NCBI GenBank assembly: GCA_903929045.1
Contig: CAIYTE010000132.1
Coordinates: forward strand, 1-64,000
Source of the DNA: an uncultured Hyphomicrobiales bacterium
Lineage (GTDB): Bacteria; Pseudomonadota; Alphaproteobacteria; Rhizobiales; Xanthobacteraceae
Reading direction: 5' to 3'
Length of the DNA stretch: 64,000 bases
In this document: positions 41,976-51,250 of the stretch, one piece after another
Layout: each line of letters begins with the position of its first letter
Position numbering within the stretch: the stretch's first letter is position 1
Made by a program: the position numbers and the translations under genes
The notes under the pieces: model-generated
What the model saw: only the letters and a program-made list of their open reading frames with translations
What the model was told of the DNA's origin: nothing
The model's database searches: none

Positions 41976-42990
41976 CATTCCCGCAGAGAATCTCGACCGC
42001 AAGGCCGCGCGCGACCGCGCCGCCGCCTATCTCGTCGGCCGGCACCATTTCAAATGGCCGGAAGCGCTGCCGTGGCTCGCCGCCATCGCCGCGTTTTTCA
42101 TTTTCCCGGATCGCATGACCTTCGGCAGCCAGGTGCTGATCATGGTCATGTTCGCGCTCTCGCTCGATCTGATCCTCGGCTATGCCGGCATCGTCACGCT
42201 CGGGCATGCGGCGTTCTTCGGCCTCGGCGCTTATACGGTTGGCTTGGGCGCGGCGCGATTGGGGTGGACCGAGCCGGTCAGCGGCCTGTTTGCGGCGGCG
42301 TTCGTTGCGGGGCTGGGCGGTTTCATCACCGGCTGGTTCCTGCTGCGTTATCGCGGCCTGACGCTGCTGATGCTGACGCTGGCCACCGCCATCATGCTGC
42401 AGGAGACCGGTAATCTGCGCTCCGACATTTCCGGCGGCTATGACGGCCTGCCAGGACTGGAATTTCAGAAGCTGTTCGGCCTGTTCGACTACGACCTCTA
42501 CGGCCACACCAATTATCTCTACGTGCTCGGCGTGCTGGCGGTGATGTTCTATCTGGTGCGGCGCATCGTCTATTCGCCGTTCGGGCAGGCGCTGACCGGC
42601 ATTCGCGAGAACGTGCGGCGCATGCACGCGATCGGCTCGCCGGTGCATCTGCGGCTGGTGACGGTCTATACGATCGCCGCCAGCATTGCGGGCGTCGCCG
42701 GCGCGCTATTCACGCAGACCAATGCCTACGTCACGCTGACGGTGTTCGACTTCGAGAACTCCGCCAAAGTGATGGTGATGCTGATCCTCGGCGGCACCGG
42801 GCGGCTCTACGGCGCATTCCTCGGCGCGGTCGTCTACATGGTGCTGGAAGACAAGCTGTCGAAGATGAGCCCGACCTTCTGGCAGTTCGGCATCGGCTTG
42901 CTGCTGGTGCTGGCGGTGCTGTTCGCGCGCCGCGGTGTGCTCGGGCTGTTTGAAGATGCGGGCAAATATCTCAAGAGGTTCCGGTCATGA
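41968..42990 (+). CDS. Branched-chain-type ABC transporter permease (LivM-like)
   Basis: A 340-residue permease. LSLDLILGYAGIVTLGHAAF, FFGLGAYT and the late VMVMLILGGTGRLYGAFLGA loop are diagnostic of the LivM/BraE family. The GTG start (41968) overlaps the LivH-like gene by eight bases, and its stop overlaps the ATPase gene (ATGA), so translation of all three is coupled. About nine transmembrane segments. It pairs with the LivH-like subunit. Confidence 0.89.
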   Translation: MSDIPAENLDRKAARDRAAAYLVGRHHFKWPEALPWLAAIAAFFIFPDRMTFGSQVLIMVMFALSLDLILGYAGIVTLGHAAFFGLGAYTVGLGAARLGWTEPVSGLFAAAFVAGLGGFITGWFLLRYRGLTLLMLTLATAIMLQETGNLRSDISGGYDGLPGLEFQKLFGLFDYDLYGHTNYLYVLGVLAVMFYLVRRIVYSPFGQALTGIRENVRRMHAIGSPVHLRLVTVYTIAASIAGVAGALFTQTNAYVTLTVFDFENSAKVMVMLILGGTGRLYGAFLGAVVYMVLEDKLSKMSPTFWQFGIGLLLVLAVLFARRGVLGLFEDAGKYLKRFRS

Positions 42991-43765
42991 CCGCAACCCC
43001 AACGCCCGCTTTGGAAGTGCAGGGGCTCAACCGTGCCTTCGGCGCGCTGCCGGTGACGCGCGACGTCAGTCTGACGCTGCAGAAGGGCGCGCGCCGCGCT
43101 TTGATTGGCCCGAACGGCGCCGGCAAGACCACGCTGGTCAATCTCATCACCGGTGCGCTGAAGCCGAATTCCGGCCGCGTGCTGCTCAATGGCGAGGACA
43201 TCACCAACGTCAGCCAGACGGTGCGGGCGCGGCGCGGGCTGGCGCGCACCTTCCAGATCAATCAGTTGTTCCGCGGGCTGACGGTGCTGGAAAATCTCGG
43301 TCTCACCATCGGCGAGCGCGACGGCCACGCCAATAATATGTGGCGGCCGATCGGAATCAACCGCGTCGTTCTGGACGAGGCGCTCGATTACCTCGACGCG
43401 CTGCGGCTGACCGGAGACGCGCTCAAGCTGGTGCGTGAACTGCCGTACGGCCGCCAGCGGCTGGTCGAAATCGCCATCGCGCTGGCGCAGAAGCCGCGCG
43501 TGCTGCTGCTCGACGAACCCGCGGCCGGCGTGCCGTCGTCGGAGAGCCATCTCATTCTCGACGTCGTCGATCGTCTCGATCCCGACATCGCCATTCTCAT
43601 CATCGAGCACGACATGGACGTGGTGTATCGCTTGCCAAGGAGATCACCGTGCTGGTGCAGGGCGCGGTGCTGGTCGAAGGCACGCCCGACGCCATCATGA
43701 ACAACGAGCAGGTCCGCGCCGTTTATCTCGGCCAGGACTGCCACAGAGGGCCGGCGCATGGTTGA
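42987..43765 (+). pseudogene. Branched-chain-type ABC transporter ATPase (LivG-like), frameshifted after the H-loop
   Basis: Walker A GPNGAGKTT, the Q-loop region ARTFQINQLF, Walker B VLLLDEPAAGV and switch His in IIEHDMDVV are all in frame. The signature helix reads LPYGRQRLVEIA, a normal LivG variant. At 43632-43633 the sequence has TT where TTT is expected. One added T turns RLPRRSP into RFAKEITVLVQGAVLVEGTP and runs to a stop at 43765 that overlaps the next start by eight bases. As read, the protein ends at 43700 with 237 residues, keeping the whole nucleotide-binding core but losing the LivG C-terminal tail. It may be a sequencing error; partial function is conceivable. Confidence 0.85.
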
Positions 43766-44468
43766 GCGAGCGCTCGAACTCGACAAGGTCTTTGCCGGCT
43801 ACGGCGAAACCGTGGTGCTGGAAGACATCAAGCTCGGCCTGAATGCCGGTGAATCGCTGTCGATCATCGGCCGCAACGGCGTCGGCAAGAGCACGTTGCT
43901 GTTGACCATCATGGGCCATACGCAGCTGCATGGCGGGCGCGTCGTGCTGCACGGCAAGGATATTTCCAAGCTCGCGACTTACAAGCGCGTCGTTGCAGGC
44001 CTTGGCCTCGTGCCGCAGGAGCGCGAGATTTTTCCCTCGCTCAATGTGCGCGAAAATCTCGAAGTCGCGGCGCGGCCCGGCGTGTGGACCGTCGAAACGG
44101 TGTTCGAACTGTTTCCGCGGCTCAGCGAGCGCGCCACGAACATGGGCAACCAGCTGTCCGGCGGCGAGCAGCAGATGCTGGCGATCGGCCGCGCGCTGAT
44201 CGGCAATCCGACCGTGCTGCTGATGGACGAGCCGTCCGAGGGCCTAGCGCCCGTCATCGTCGATGAACTGGCGCGCGCGGTGAAGCGGCTGGCGGCGCAG
44301 GGCAACCTCGCCATGATCCTGGTCGAGCAGAATACACGGCTGGCGCTCGATATTTCGCCGCGCGCGGTGGTGATGGATCGCGGCCGCATTGTTTATGATG
44401 GCGCCAGCGAGACCTTGCGCAACGATCCGGTGAAGCTCGAGAAGCTGATCGGCGTGGTGAAGGCTTAA
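43758..44468 (+). CDS. Branched-chain-type ABC transporter ATPase (LivF-like)
   Basis: A 236-residue ATPase: Walker A GRNGVGKST, the Q-loop PQEREIFPSLNVREN typical of LivF, signature QLSGGEQQMLAIGRAL, Walker B VLLMDEPSEGLAP and switch region ILVEQNTRLAL. It forms the second nucleotide-binding subunit of the transporter. It starts within the last codons of the LivG-like gene when that gene's frameshift is corrected, supporting the corrected end. It is followed directly by a palindromic repeat, with no other terminator. Confidence 0.92.
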   Translation: MVERALELDKVFAGYGETVVLEDIKLGLNAGESLSIIGRNGVGKSTLLLTIMGHTQLHGGRVVLHGKDISKLATYKRVVAGLGLVPQEREIFPSLNVRENLEVAARPGVWTVETVFELFPRLSERATNMGNQLSGGEQQMLAIGRALIGNPTVLLMDEPSEGLAPVIVDELARAVKRLAAQGNLAMILVEQNTRLALDISPRAVVMDRGRIVYDGASETLRNDPVKLEKLIGVVKA

Positions 44469-44571
44469 CCGTCACCCTGAGGTGCGAGCCAACGCAGTTG
44501 GCGAGCCTCGAAGGGCGACGGGGGCCGTGCATCCTTCGAGGCTCGCTTACGCTCGCACCTCAGGATGACGG
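44469..44571. repeat. Intergenic hyphenated palindrome, family A, copy 1
   Basis: CCGTCACCCTGAGGTGCGAG (44469-44488) is repeated inverted as CTCGCACCTCAGGATGACGG (44552-44571) with one mismatch. An inner pair, GCGAGCCTCGAAGG and CCTTCGAGGCTCGC, gives a long nested cruciform. A close relative lies at 58517. It follows the transporter operon and could fold to end transcription on both strands. Confidence 0.85.
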
Positions 44572-44659
44572 ATAATGGGCTGTTGCCCAACGCTTTTCCG
44601 ATTTGCCTTCCGCGCGCGTCCGGCTTAGCCATGCGCACCAAATTCACGAGCGGTGACCC

Positions 44660-45829
44660 ATGAAGCGCAGCGACAACCGTATCCTCACCACCCATGTCGG
44701 CAGCCTGATCCGGCCGCAGGCCTTGCAGGAATTCCTGCGCGCCAAGCAGGGCCGCAAGCCGTATGACGAGACGGCCTATCAGGCGTGTCTCACGTCGTCG
44801 GTCGCCGAGGTCGTGGCGGAGCAGGGCAAGGCCGGCATCGACGTCGTCAGCGACGGCGAATTCGGCAAGGCGATCTCGTGGTCGCAATACGCACTGGAGC
44901 GCCTGTCCGGTTTCGAGCGCCGGCCGATCAAGGAAGACAAGGCCAACCCGTTCAAGCGCGGCGCCGACCGCACCAAGTTCGCCGAATTCTACGCCGAGCT
45001 TGACGCCCATGACGGTGTCGCCACCACGGTCGAGGCGATCTGCACCGGGCCGATCAAGTACACCGGCCAGAAGGAATTGCAGACCGACATCGACAACTTC
45101 AGGGCCGCGCTCAGGGTCACGAAGGTCGAGGAAGCCTTCATGCCGGTCGCCGCGCCCGCGAGCGTGATCCCCGACCGCAAGAACGAATTCTACAAGAGCG
45201 AAGACGACATTATGGCGGCGATCGCCGCCGCCATGCACGACGAATACAAGATGATCATCGACGCCGGCTTCATCGTGCAGCTCGACGACGCGCGCAACGC
45301 CGTGACCTACGACCGCATGGTGCCGCCGGCGAGCTTTGCCGACTACCGCACCTGGCTCGCCAAGCAGGTCGAGATCATCAACACCGCGATCAAGGGTCTG
45401 CCGGTCGACAAGATCCGCTATCACGTCTGCTGGGGCAGCTGGCCGGGTCCGCACACCAGCGACGTGCCGCTCAAGGACATCGTCGACCTCATCCTCAAGG
45501 TGAAGGTCGGCGCCTACGTGATCGAAGGCGCCAATCCGCGCCACGAGCACGAATGGAAGGTGTGGAAGGACGCCAAGTTGACGCCGGGGCAGGTGCTGAT
45601 CCCGGGCGTCATCAGTCACGCCACCAACGTCGTCGAGCATCCGGAACTGGTGTCGGAGCGCATTGTTCGCCTGGCGAAACTTGTCGGCCGCGAAAACGTC
45701 ATCGCCGGAACCGATTGCGGCTTCGCGCAGGGCCCGTTCCACCGCCGCGTTCACCCGTCCATCATGTGGGCCAAGCTGCAGGCGCTGGCCGAGGGCGCCC
45801 GGCTTGCGAGCAAGGAATTGTGGTCCTAG
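44660..45829 (+). CDS. MetE C-terminal-like (cobalamin-independent methionine synthase family) methyltransferase
   Basis: A 389-residue protein equivalent to the catalytic half of MetE. The N-terminus LTTHVGSLIRP is typical of these short forms. Zinc ligands expected for the family appear as HVCWG (His and Cys), VIEGANPR (Glu) and GTDCGF (Cys). Short members activate a thiol acceptor for methyl transfer, but their donor and acceptor are often not methyltetrahydrofolate and homocysteine. The M24 peptidase gene follows after 51 bases on the same strand. Whether the pair belongs to the upstream transporter is unclear. Confidence 0.82.
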   Translation: MKRSDNRILTTHVGSLIRPQALQEFLRAKQGRKPYDETAYQACLTSSVAEVVAEQGKAGIDVVSDGEFGKAISWSQYALERLSGFERRPIKEDKANPFKRGADRTKFAEFYAELDAHDGVATTVEAICTGPIKYTGQKELQTDIDNFRAALRVTKVEEAFMPVAAPASVIPDRKNEFYKSEDDIMAAIAAAMHDEYKMIIDAGFIVQLDDARNAVTYDRMVPPASFADYRTWLAKQVEIINTAIKGLPVDKIRYHVCWGSWPGPHTSDVPLKDIVDLILKVKVGAYVIEGANPRHEHEWKVWKDAKLTPGQVLIPGVISHATNVVEHPELVSERIVRLAKLVGRENVIAGTDCGFAQGPFHRRVHPSIMWAKLQALAEGARLASKELWS

Positions 45830-45880
45830 ACTCCCAGCTTACCGGCGCAATTCGCGACGCCGGATAGCCGGGAGTGACCG

Positions 45881-47074
45881 ATGAACGTCAGCGCGCAGCC
45901 GACCAGCGGCTTGAAGATTCCGTTCGACCACCAGCGCCTCGACCGGCTGATGGACGAGGCGGGAATCGACGTCATCGTCGCGACCTCCAAGCATAACGTT
46001 CAGTATCTGCTCGGCGGCCACCGCGCGCACTTCTTCGACTACATGGATGCGATCGCGATCAGCCGTTATCTGCCGGTGGTGATCTACGCCAAGGGCGCGC
46101 CGGAGAAGGCGGCGTTCTTCGGCAACCGTCTGGAAAAATTCCAGGTGCAGGCCGATCCGGTGTGGACGCCGGAGACGCAGACCGTCACCAACAATTCGTC
46201 GGAAGCGATCGATCTGGCGATCGCGCATATCCGCAAGCTCGGCGTCAAGCCGAAGCGCATCGCCTTTGAATTCTCCTTCATGCCCTATGACGCGGCGGCG
46301 CTGCTGCAAGGCGCCTTTGCCGGCGCCGACTGGGTCGATGCGCTGTACGTTCTGGAATCGCAGCGCGCAGTGAAGTCCGCGCACGAACTCAAGCAGCTCA
46401 AGGTGGCCTCGGCCGGCGTCATCGATTCAATGACCGCCGTGATCGCCAAGCATGGTCCGGGTTCGACCAAGCGCGAATTGTTCGAAGCCTTGCGCCGCGA
46501 GGAAACCAACCGCGGCATGACCTTCGAGTATTGCCTCATCACCACGGGGACGAGCCTCAACCGCGCGCCGACCGATCAGGTCTGGGGCAAGGGCGACATC
46601 CTGTCGCTCGACTCCGGCGGCAATTATCACGGCTATATCGGCGACATCTGCCGCATGGCGATTCAGGGCGAGCCCGACGCCGAGCTCGTCGATTGCCTCG
46701 CCGAGATCGAGACCATCCAGCGCGCGGCGTTCAACGCGACCAAGGCCGGCGTGCCGGGCCATACGATTTACAACACCGCCGAACCGCTGGTGCAGAAGTC
46801 GAAGCACCGCGGCTATCTCGACTTCCTCGTCCACGGCATGGGTCTCGTCAGCCACGAAGCACCGCGCCTGCAGCCGAATTCACCGATGAAATATCCGGAC
46901 TCGCACGCCAACACGCCGCTGGAAGCGGGCATGGTGCTGTCGATCGAAACCACGATGCTGCATCCCGTGCGCGGCTTCATCAAGCTCGAGGACACGGTGA
47001 TCGTCACCGCGTCCGGCCACGAGGTCTACGGCGAGGGCATCCGCGGCTGGAACAAGGGCGGGACGGGGGCCTGA
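45881..47074 (+). CDS. M24-family metallopeptidase (Xaa-Pro aminopeptidase-like)
   Basis: A 397-residue pita-bread metallohydrolase with a creatinase-type N-terminal domain (about 1-160) and the catalytic domain (about 170-390). The five metal ligands are visible: Asp in SLDSGGNY, Asp in YIGDICR, His in LVHGMGLVSH, Glu in LSIETTML and Glu in IKLEDTV. It cleaves Xaa-Pro bonds or related amides in the cytoplasm. The ATG at 45881 follows GGGAGTG. It is probably co-transcribed with the MetE-like gene, and a palindromic repeat follows its stop. Confidence 0.88.
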   Translation: MNVSAQPTSGLKIPFDHQRLDRLMDEAGIDVIVATSKHNVQYLLGGHRAHFFDYMDAIAISRYLPVVIYAKGAPEKAAFFGNRLEKFQVQADPVWTPETQTVTNNSSEAIDLAIAHIRKLGVKPKRIAFEFSFMPYDAAALLQGAFAGADWVDALYVLESQRAVKSAHELKQLKVASAGVIDSMTAVIAKHGPGSTKRELFEALRREETNRGMTFEYCLITTGTSLNRAPTDQVWGKGDILSLDSGGNYHGYIGDICRMAIQGEPDAELVDCLAEIETIQRAAFNATKAGVPGHTIYNTAEPLVQKSKHRGYLDFLVHGMGLVSHEAPRLQPNSPMKYPDSHANTPLEAGMVLSIETTMLHPVRGFIKLEDTVIVTASGHEVYGEGIRGWNKGGTGA

Positions 47075-47076
47075 TC

Positions 47077-47181
47077 GTCATTCCGGGGCGCGAGCTTTAG
47101 CGAGCGAACCCGGAATCCAGAGCTTCGTGTTCTGTGGCACCTGGATTCCGGGTCCGGTGCTGCGCACCGTCCCGGAATGAC
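47077..47181. repeat. Intergenic hyphenated palindrome, family B
   Basis: GTCATTCCGGGGCGCGAGC at the left is matched by the inverted CCCGGAATGAC at the right end. An inner pair, AACCCGGAATCCAG and CTGGATTCCGGGT, forms a second stem. It fills the gap between two convergent genes almost exactly, as expected for dispersed palindromic elements that also act as terminators. Confidence 0.8.
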
Positions 47182-47183
47182 AG

Positions 47184-48521
47184 TTATTTCTTCACCTGTG
47201 CATCCGCTTCCGCCGCCAGCGCGCGCAGCGCCTCGGCGACTTCGACCGGATAGCTCGCGTCTTGCTCCAGCCGCACCATCGGCAGCGGCAGCCGCGCAAG
47301 ATCATGTACGGCGCGGTCGCGGATCTGGTCGAGGGTCGGCGCGGTGCCAATGCGCTTGCCGCCGCGCATCACGGGCACGATCAGCGCTTCGCCCGGCTGC
47401 TTGTCGCCCTCGATGGTCAGGATATCGCCGGCCATGCGGCTTTCGGTGTCGTAACTGCGCCAGACCTGCTTGCGGCCGGGCCAGGTCTGCTTGCCTTCCG
47501 ACAGCTTGCGCTTCGGATGCCCGGCATATTCCTGCAGCTTGTAGGCGCAGTCGAAGGCGGGCGCATCGATCGAGGTGGCGAGGCTGACGCCGATGCCGTA
47601 GCCGTCGATCGGCGCACCGGCTCCATTGAAACGCTTGATGACATCCTCGTCGACGCCGCCGCTGACCAGAATGATGACGTCGGTCAGCCCGCCCGCATCA
47701 AGAATGTCGCGCACCTTGCGGGCACTCTCGGCGAGATCGCCGCTGTCGATGCGCACGCCGCGGATCTTGATGTTGTCTTCGGCGAGCTTGCGGGCGAGAT
47801 CGACGACCTTCCGCGCGCCGGCCTCGGTGTCGTAGGTGTCGATCAAGAGAATGATGCCGTCGGGCCGCGCGCGCGAGAAATTCTCGAAGGCCTGCATCTC
47901 GTCGTCATGCACCTGGATGAACGAGTGCGCCATGGTGCCGACAATCGGCGTGCCGTAACGCTGGGCGGCGGCGACATTGGCGGCGCCGGCAAAACCGGCG
48001 ATGAAGCTGGCGCGCGCCGAATACAGGCCGGCTTCCTCGCCGTGCGCCGTGCGCAGGCCGAAGTCGGCCAGGATCTTGCCCGGCGCGGCCAGTACCATGC
48101 GTGCTGCCTTCGATGCGATGAGCGTCTGGAAGTTGAGGATGTTGATGAGCCGCGTCTCGATCAACTGCGCCTCGGGCAGCGGCGCAACCACGCGCAGCAG
48201 CGGCTCGTTGGGGAAACAGACCGTGCCTTCCGGCAGGGCGTAGACGTCGCCGGTGAAGCGGAAGGCGGCGAGATAGTCGATCAGATTGTGACGGAAGCGC
48301 CCGGTGCTTTTGAGCCAGGCGATGTCGGTTTCGGAGAATTGCAGGGTTTCAAGATAGGACAGCGCGTCATCGAGCCCGGCCGCGACCATGAAGCTGCGGC
48401 GCGGCGGCAGCCGGCGCACGAAAAACTCGAACACGGCCTCCTTGGTCTCGCCACGGTCCAGATAGGCCTGGATCATGTTGAGTTCGTAGAGGTCGGTGGT
48501 GAGGGGGCTGACTGTCGTCAT
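47184..48521 (-). CDS. pncB: Nicotinate phosphoribosyltransferase
   Basis: A 445-residue enzyme of the NAD salvage pathway: nicotinate plus PRPP plus ATP gives nicotinate mononucleotide. The N-terminus SPLTTDLYELNMIQAYL is a family hallmark. GTMAHSFIQVHDDEMQAFENF holds the autophosphorylated His region, followed by LLIDTYDTEAG, GVRIDSGDLA and ILVSGGVDED, which line the PRPP site. It is convergent with the M24 gene and divergent from eutB. Confidence 0.92.
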   Translation of the reverse strand: MTTVSPLTTDLYELNMIQAYLDRGETKEAVFEFFVRRLPPRRSFMVAAGLDDALSYLETLQFSETDIAWLKSTGRFRHNLIDYLAAFRFTGDVYALPEGTVCFPNEPLLRVVAPLPEAQLIETRLINILNFQTLIASKAARMVLAAPGKILADFGLRTAHGEEAGLYSARASFIAGFAGAANVAAAQRYGTPIVGTMAHSFIQVHDDEMQAFENFSRARPDGIILLIDTYDTEAGARKVVDLARKLAEDNIKIRGVRIDSGDLAESARKVRDILDAGGLTDVIILVSGGVDEDVIKRFNGAGAPIDGYGIGVSLATSIDAPAFDCAYKLQEYAGHPKRKLSEGKQTWPGRKQVWRSYDTESRMAGDILTIEGDKQPGEALIVPVMRGGKRIGTAPTLDQIRDRAVHDLARLPLPMVRLEQDASYPVEVAEALRALAAEADAQVKK

Positions 48522-48639
48522 CGCTTTCGCGCCATGCGGAGTTCCGTCATAGCGCAGTCAAACGGGCAGGCCAAGCTCTCCGTTACCCAGGCGCGGGCCT
48601 TGCATGCGCTATAGTCAAAGCCTCATTGGAATCAGTGCG

Positions 48640-50019
48640 ATGTACGGCGCGACCATCGAACAGCGGCGGTACAGCTTCAGCGATCTGAAGATATTGCTCG
48701 CCAAAGCGACGCCGTTGCGCAGCGGCGACATGCTGGCGGGCGTGGCGGCGGACAGCGGCGAAGAGCGCGTCGCCGCGCAATTCGCGCTGGCCGACCTGCC
48801 GCTCGCCACATTCCTCAATGAGGCCGTGGTGCCCTATGAGCGCGACGAGGTCACGCGGCTCATCATCGACAGCCACGACAAGGCCGCTTTCGCGCCGGTG
48901 TCGCATCTGACCGTCGGCGGCTTGCGCGACTGGCTGTTGTCGGACGAGGCCACCACGCCGGTGCTGGCCGCGCTGGCGCCGGGCCTGACGCCGGAAATGG
49001 CCGCCGCGGTGAGCAAGATCAGCCGCCTGCAGGACCTGATGGTGATGGCGGCGAAGTGTTCGGTGGTGACGCGCTTCCGCAACACGATCGGACAACCGGG
49101 TCATCTCTCCGTGCGCTTGCAGCCGAACCATCCGACCGACGACGTGCGCGGCATTGCCGCCAGTATTCTCGACGGGCTGCTGCTCGGCGCCGGCGATGCC
49201 GTGATCGGCATCAATCCGGCGACCGACAGTCCCGAGCGCGCGCATGCGCTGCTGTCGATGCTCGACGAGATCCGGGTGAAGCTCGATATCCCGACGCAGT
49301 CCTGTGTGCTGGCGCATGTGACGACGACGCTGGAATTGATCGGCGAGGGCTCGCCGGTCGATCTGGTGTTTCAATCGATCGCGGGCACGCAGGCCGCCAA
49401 CAAGAGTTTCGGCGTCGATCTGCCGCTGCTGCGCGAAGCGCGGGACGCGGCTTTGTCGCTCAAGCGTGGCACCATCGGCGACAACGTTATGTATTTCGAA
49501 ACCGGGCAGGGCAGCGCGCTGTCCGCCAATGCGCATCACGGCGTCGATCAGCAGACGGTCGAGGCGCGCGCCTATGCAGTGGCCCGCGCGTTCAAGCCGC
49601 TGCTGGTGAATACCGTCGTCGGCTTTATCGGCCCGGAATATCTCTATGACGGCAAGCAGATCACGCGCGCCGGGCTGGAAGATCATTTCTGCGGCAAGCT
49701 CTTGGGCCTGCCGATGGGCGTCGACGTTTGTTACACCAACCACGCCGAGGCCGATCAGGACGATGCCGACGCGTTGCTGGCGTTGCTCGTTTCGGCCGGT
49801 GTCAATTTCGTCATGGGCGTGCCCGGCGCTGACGACGTCATGCTCGGCTATCAGAGCACGTCGTTTCACGACGCGCTGGCGATGCGCGATCTCTATGGCA
49901 AGCGGCCGGCGCCGGAATTCGAAGCGTGGCTGACGAAGCAGGGGCTGATGGATGGCGCGAACCGCATCCGCCCGCGCGAATTGCCGTCGCAATTCCAGGC
50001 ACTGTTGCCATCCGCATGA
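48640..50019 (+). CDS. eutB: Ethanolamine ammonia-lyase large subunit
   Basis: A 459-residue TIM-barrel subunit of the adenosylcobalamin-dependent enzyme that converts ethanolamine to acetaldehyde and ammonia. The sequence follows the family throughout: KATPLRSGDMLAGVAA, QPNHPTDDVRGIAAS, GINPATDSPE, then FETGQGSALSANAHHGVDQQ and GLPMGVDVCYTNHAEADQDD. I chose the ATG at 48640 (MYGATIEQRRYSF), the usual start, over the one at 48604. It overlaps eutC by four bases. No eutA reactivase, transporter or microcompartment genes are in the window. Confidence 0.94.
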   Translation: MYGATIEQRRYSFSDLKILLAKATPLRSGDMLAGVAADSGEERVAAQFALADLPLATFLNEAVVPYERDEVTRLIIDSHDKAAFAPVSHLTVGGLRDWLLSDEATTPVLAALAPGLTPEMAAAVSKISRLQDLMVMAAKCSVVTRFRNTIGQPGHLSVRLQPNHPTDDVRGIAASILDGLLLGAGDAVIGINPATDSPERAHALLSMLDEIRVKLDIPTQSCVLAHVTTTLELIGEGSPVDLVFQSIAGTQAANKSFGVDLPLLREARDAALSLKRGTIGDNVMYFETGQGSALSANAHHGVDQQTVEARAYAVARAFKPLLVNTVVGFIGPEYLYDGKQITRAGLEDHFCGKLLGLPMGVDVCYTNHAEADQDDADALLALLVSAGVNFVMGVPGADDVMLGYQSTSFHDALAMRDLYGKRPAPEFEAWLTKQGLMDGANRIRPRELPSQFQALLPSA

Positions 50020-50786
50020 CTAAACCTCCTGAAACATTGGACGGTGCGGCGCTGTGGGCGAATTTGCGCAGGCTGACCGACGCGCGCATCGGCCTTGCCC
50101 GCAGCGGCGCCTCGCTGGCGACCAAGCCGCTGCTCGAATTCCAACTCGCTCATGCCCGCGCGCGCGACGCCGTGCATGCGACGCTCGACGATGCAACGCT
50201 GACGGCGGCTCTCGCGCCGCTCGGGCTCGACGTGCTGCGCGTGGCCAGCGCGGTTGCCGACAAGGCGGCCTATCTGATGCGGCCCGATCTCGGCCGGCAG
50301 CTGGCGGCGGATGCGGCCTCAATCCTCGCGCCGCACAAGGGCGCCTACGACGTCGTCTTCGTCATCAGCGACGGGCTGTCGGCATTGGCGACGCAGCGCC
50401 ATGCCGCGCCGCTGCTCGCCGAGGTCATTCCGGCGCTGCAAAAGAGCGGCTGGCGTGTCGCGCCGCTGGTCATTGTCCGCCATGGCCGCGTGGCCATCGG
50501 CGATGCCGTCGCCAATGCGCTCGGCGCCACCTGCGCGGTCGTGCTGATCGGCGAGCGGCCGGGCCTCTCGGCGCCGGACAGCATGGGGGCTTACGTGACC
50601 TGGCAGCCGAACGCGCAGACCACCGACGCCGGCCGCAATTGCATCTCGAACATCCGGCCTGCGGGAATCGCGTTGGCCGATGCCGCGTTCAAGCTGACGC
50701 ATCTGATGGCGGCCATGCGCGCCAAAGGTCAGTCGGGCGTCGCCCTCAAGGATTTGTCGGACCGGCTTTTGCTGGGAGATACGTAA
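50016..50786 (+). CDS. eutC: Ethanolamine ammonia-lyase small subunit
   Basis: A 256-residue small subunit that binds the cobalamin with EutB. Recognisable blocks are LRRLTDARIGLARSGASLAT and LLEFQLAHARARDAVH near the N-terminus, DVVFVISDGLSALA in the middle and GERPGLSAPDSMGAYVTW, then NCISNIRPAGI, near the end. Its ATG overlaps the eutB stop. A run without eutA implies that reactivation is done by another factor or by a distant gene. Confidence 0.94.
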   Translation: MTKPPETLDGAALWANLRRLTDARIGLARSGASLATKPLLEFQLAHARARDAVHATLDDATLTAALAPLGLDVLRVASAVADKAAYLMRPDLGRQLAADAASILAPHKGAYDVVFVISDGLSALATQRHAAPLLAEVIPALQKSGWRVAPLVIVRHGRVAIGDAVANALGATCAVVLIGERPGLSAPDSMGAYVTWQPNAQTTDAGRNCISNIRPAGIALADAAFKLTHLMAAMRAKGQSGVALKDLSDRLLLGDT

Positions 50787-50823
50787 AGCGCCGCTTGGGC
50801 ACTAACTCGGGCCATCAAGTGAA

Positions 50824-50898
50824 TGGCTCCCCGGGCTGGGATCGAACCAGCGACATTTCGATTAACAGTCGAACGCTCTACCGCTGAGCTACCAGGGA
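50824..50898 (-). tRNA. tRNA-Asn (GUU)
   Basis: The minus strand gives acceptor TCCCTGG/CCGGGGA, D arm AGCTCAGCGGTAGAGC, anticodon stem TTCGA/TCGAA around GTT, T arm GCTGGTTCGATCCCAGC and an encoded CCA. A second tRNA gene lies about 110 bases upstream on the same strand. Confidence 0.96.
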
Positions 50899-51008
50899 AC
50901 AATGCGGCATCTATACGCACCGGGCCTATAACAAAGCGTAACTGCTTTGCAAAGCGCCCCGGGGCATTACTTTAAAGCCAAATTTACCGGGAATACGGCG
51001 ATTTGGAG

Positions 51009-51082
51009 TGGAGGCCGCGCCCGGAATCGAACCGGGATGCAAGGATTTGCAGTCCTCTGCGTAACCATTCCGCCACGCGGCC
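51009..51082 (-). tRNA. tRNA-Cys (GCA)
   Basis: On the minus strand, acceptor GGCCGCG/CGCGGCC, D arm TGGCGGAATGGTTACGCA, anticodon stem AGGA/TCCT with anticodon GCA, T arm CCCGGTTCGATTCCGGG and an encoded CCA. It probably precedes tRNA-Asn on one transcript. Confidence 0.96.
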
Positions 51083-51250
51083 TTAAACGTGACGCTCGGT
51101 CATGATTCGCCCGCGCGCTCCGTCCACGGGCAAGCCTATATATGACCAATGAGCGGTCTACAACGCTGTCGCTCGCTTGCGTCGTGGCTTGCCTTTTGCC
51201 CCACCTTGCCGCACAAAAGCCGCGCATCCTTAACGGTTCCCGGGGTCGCG

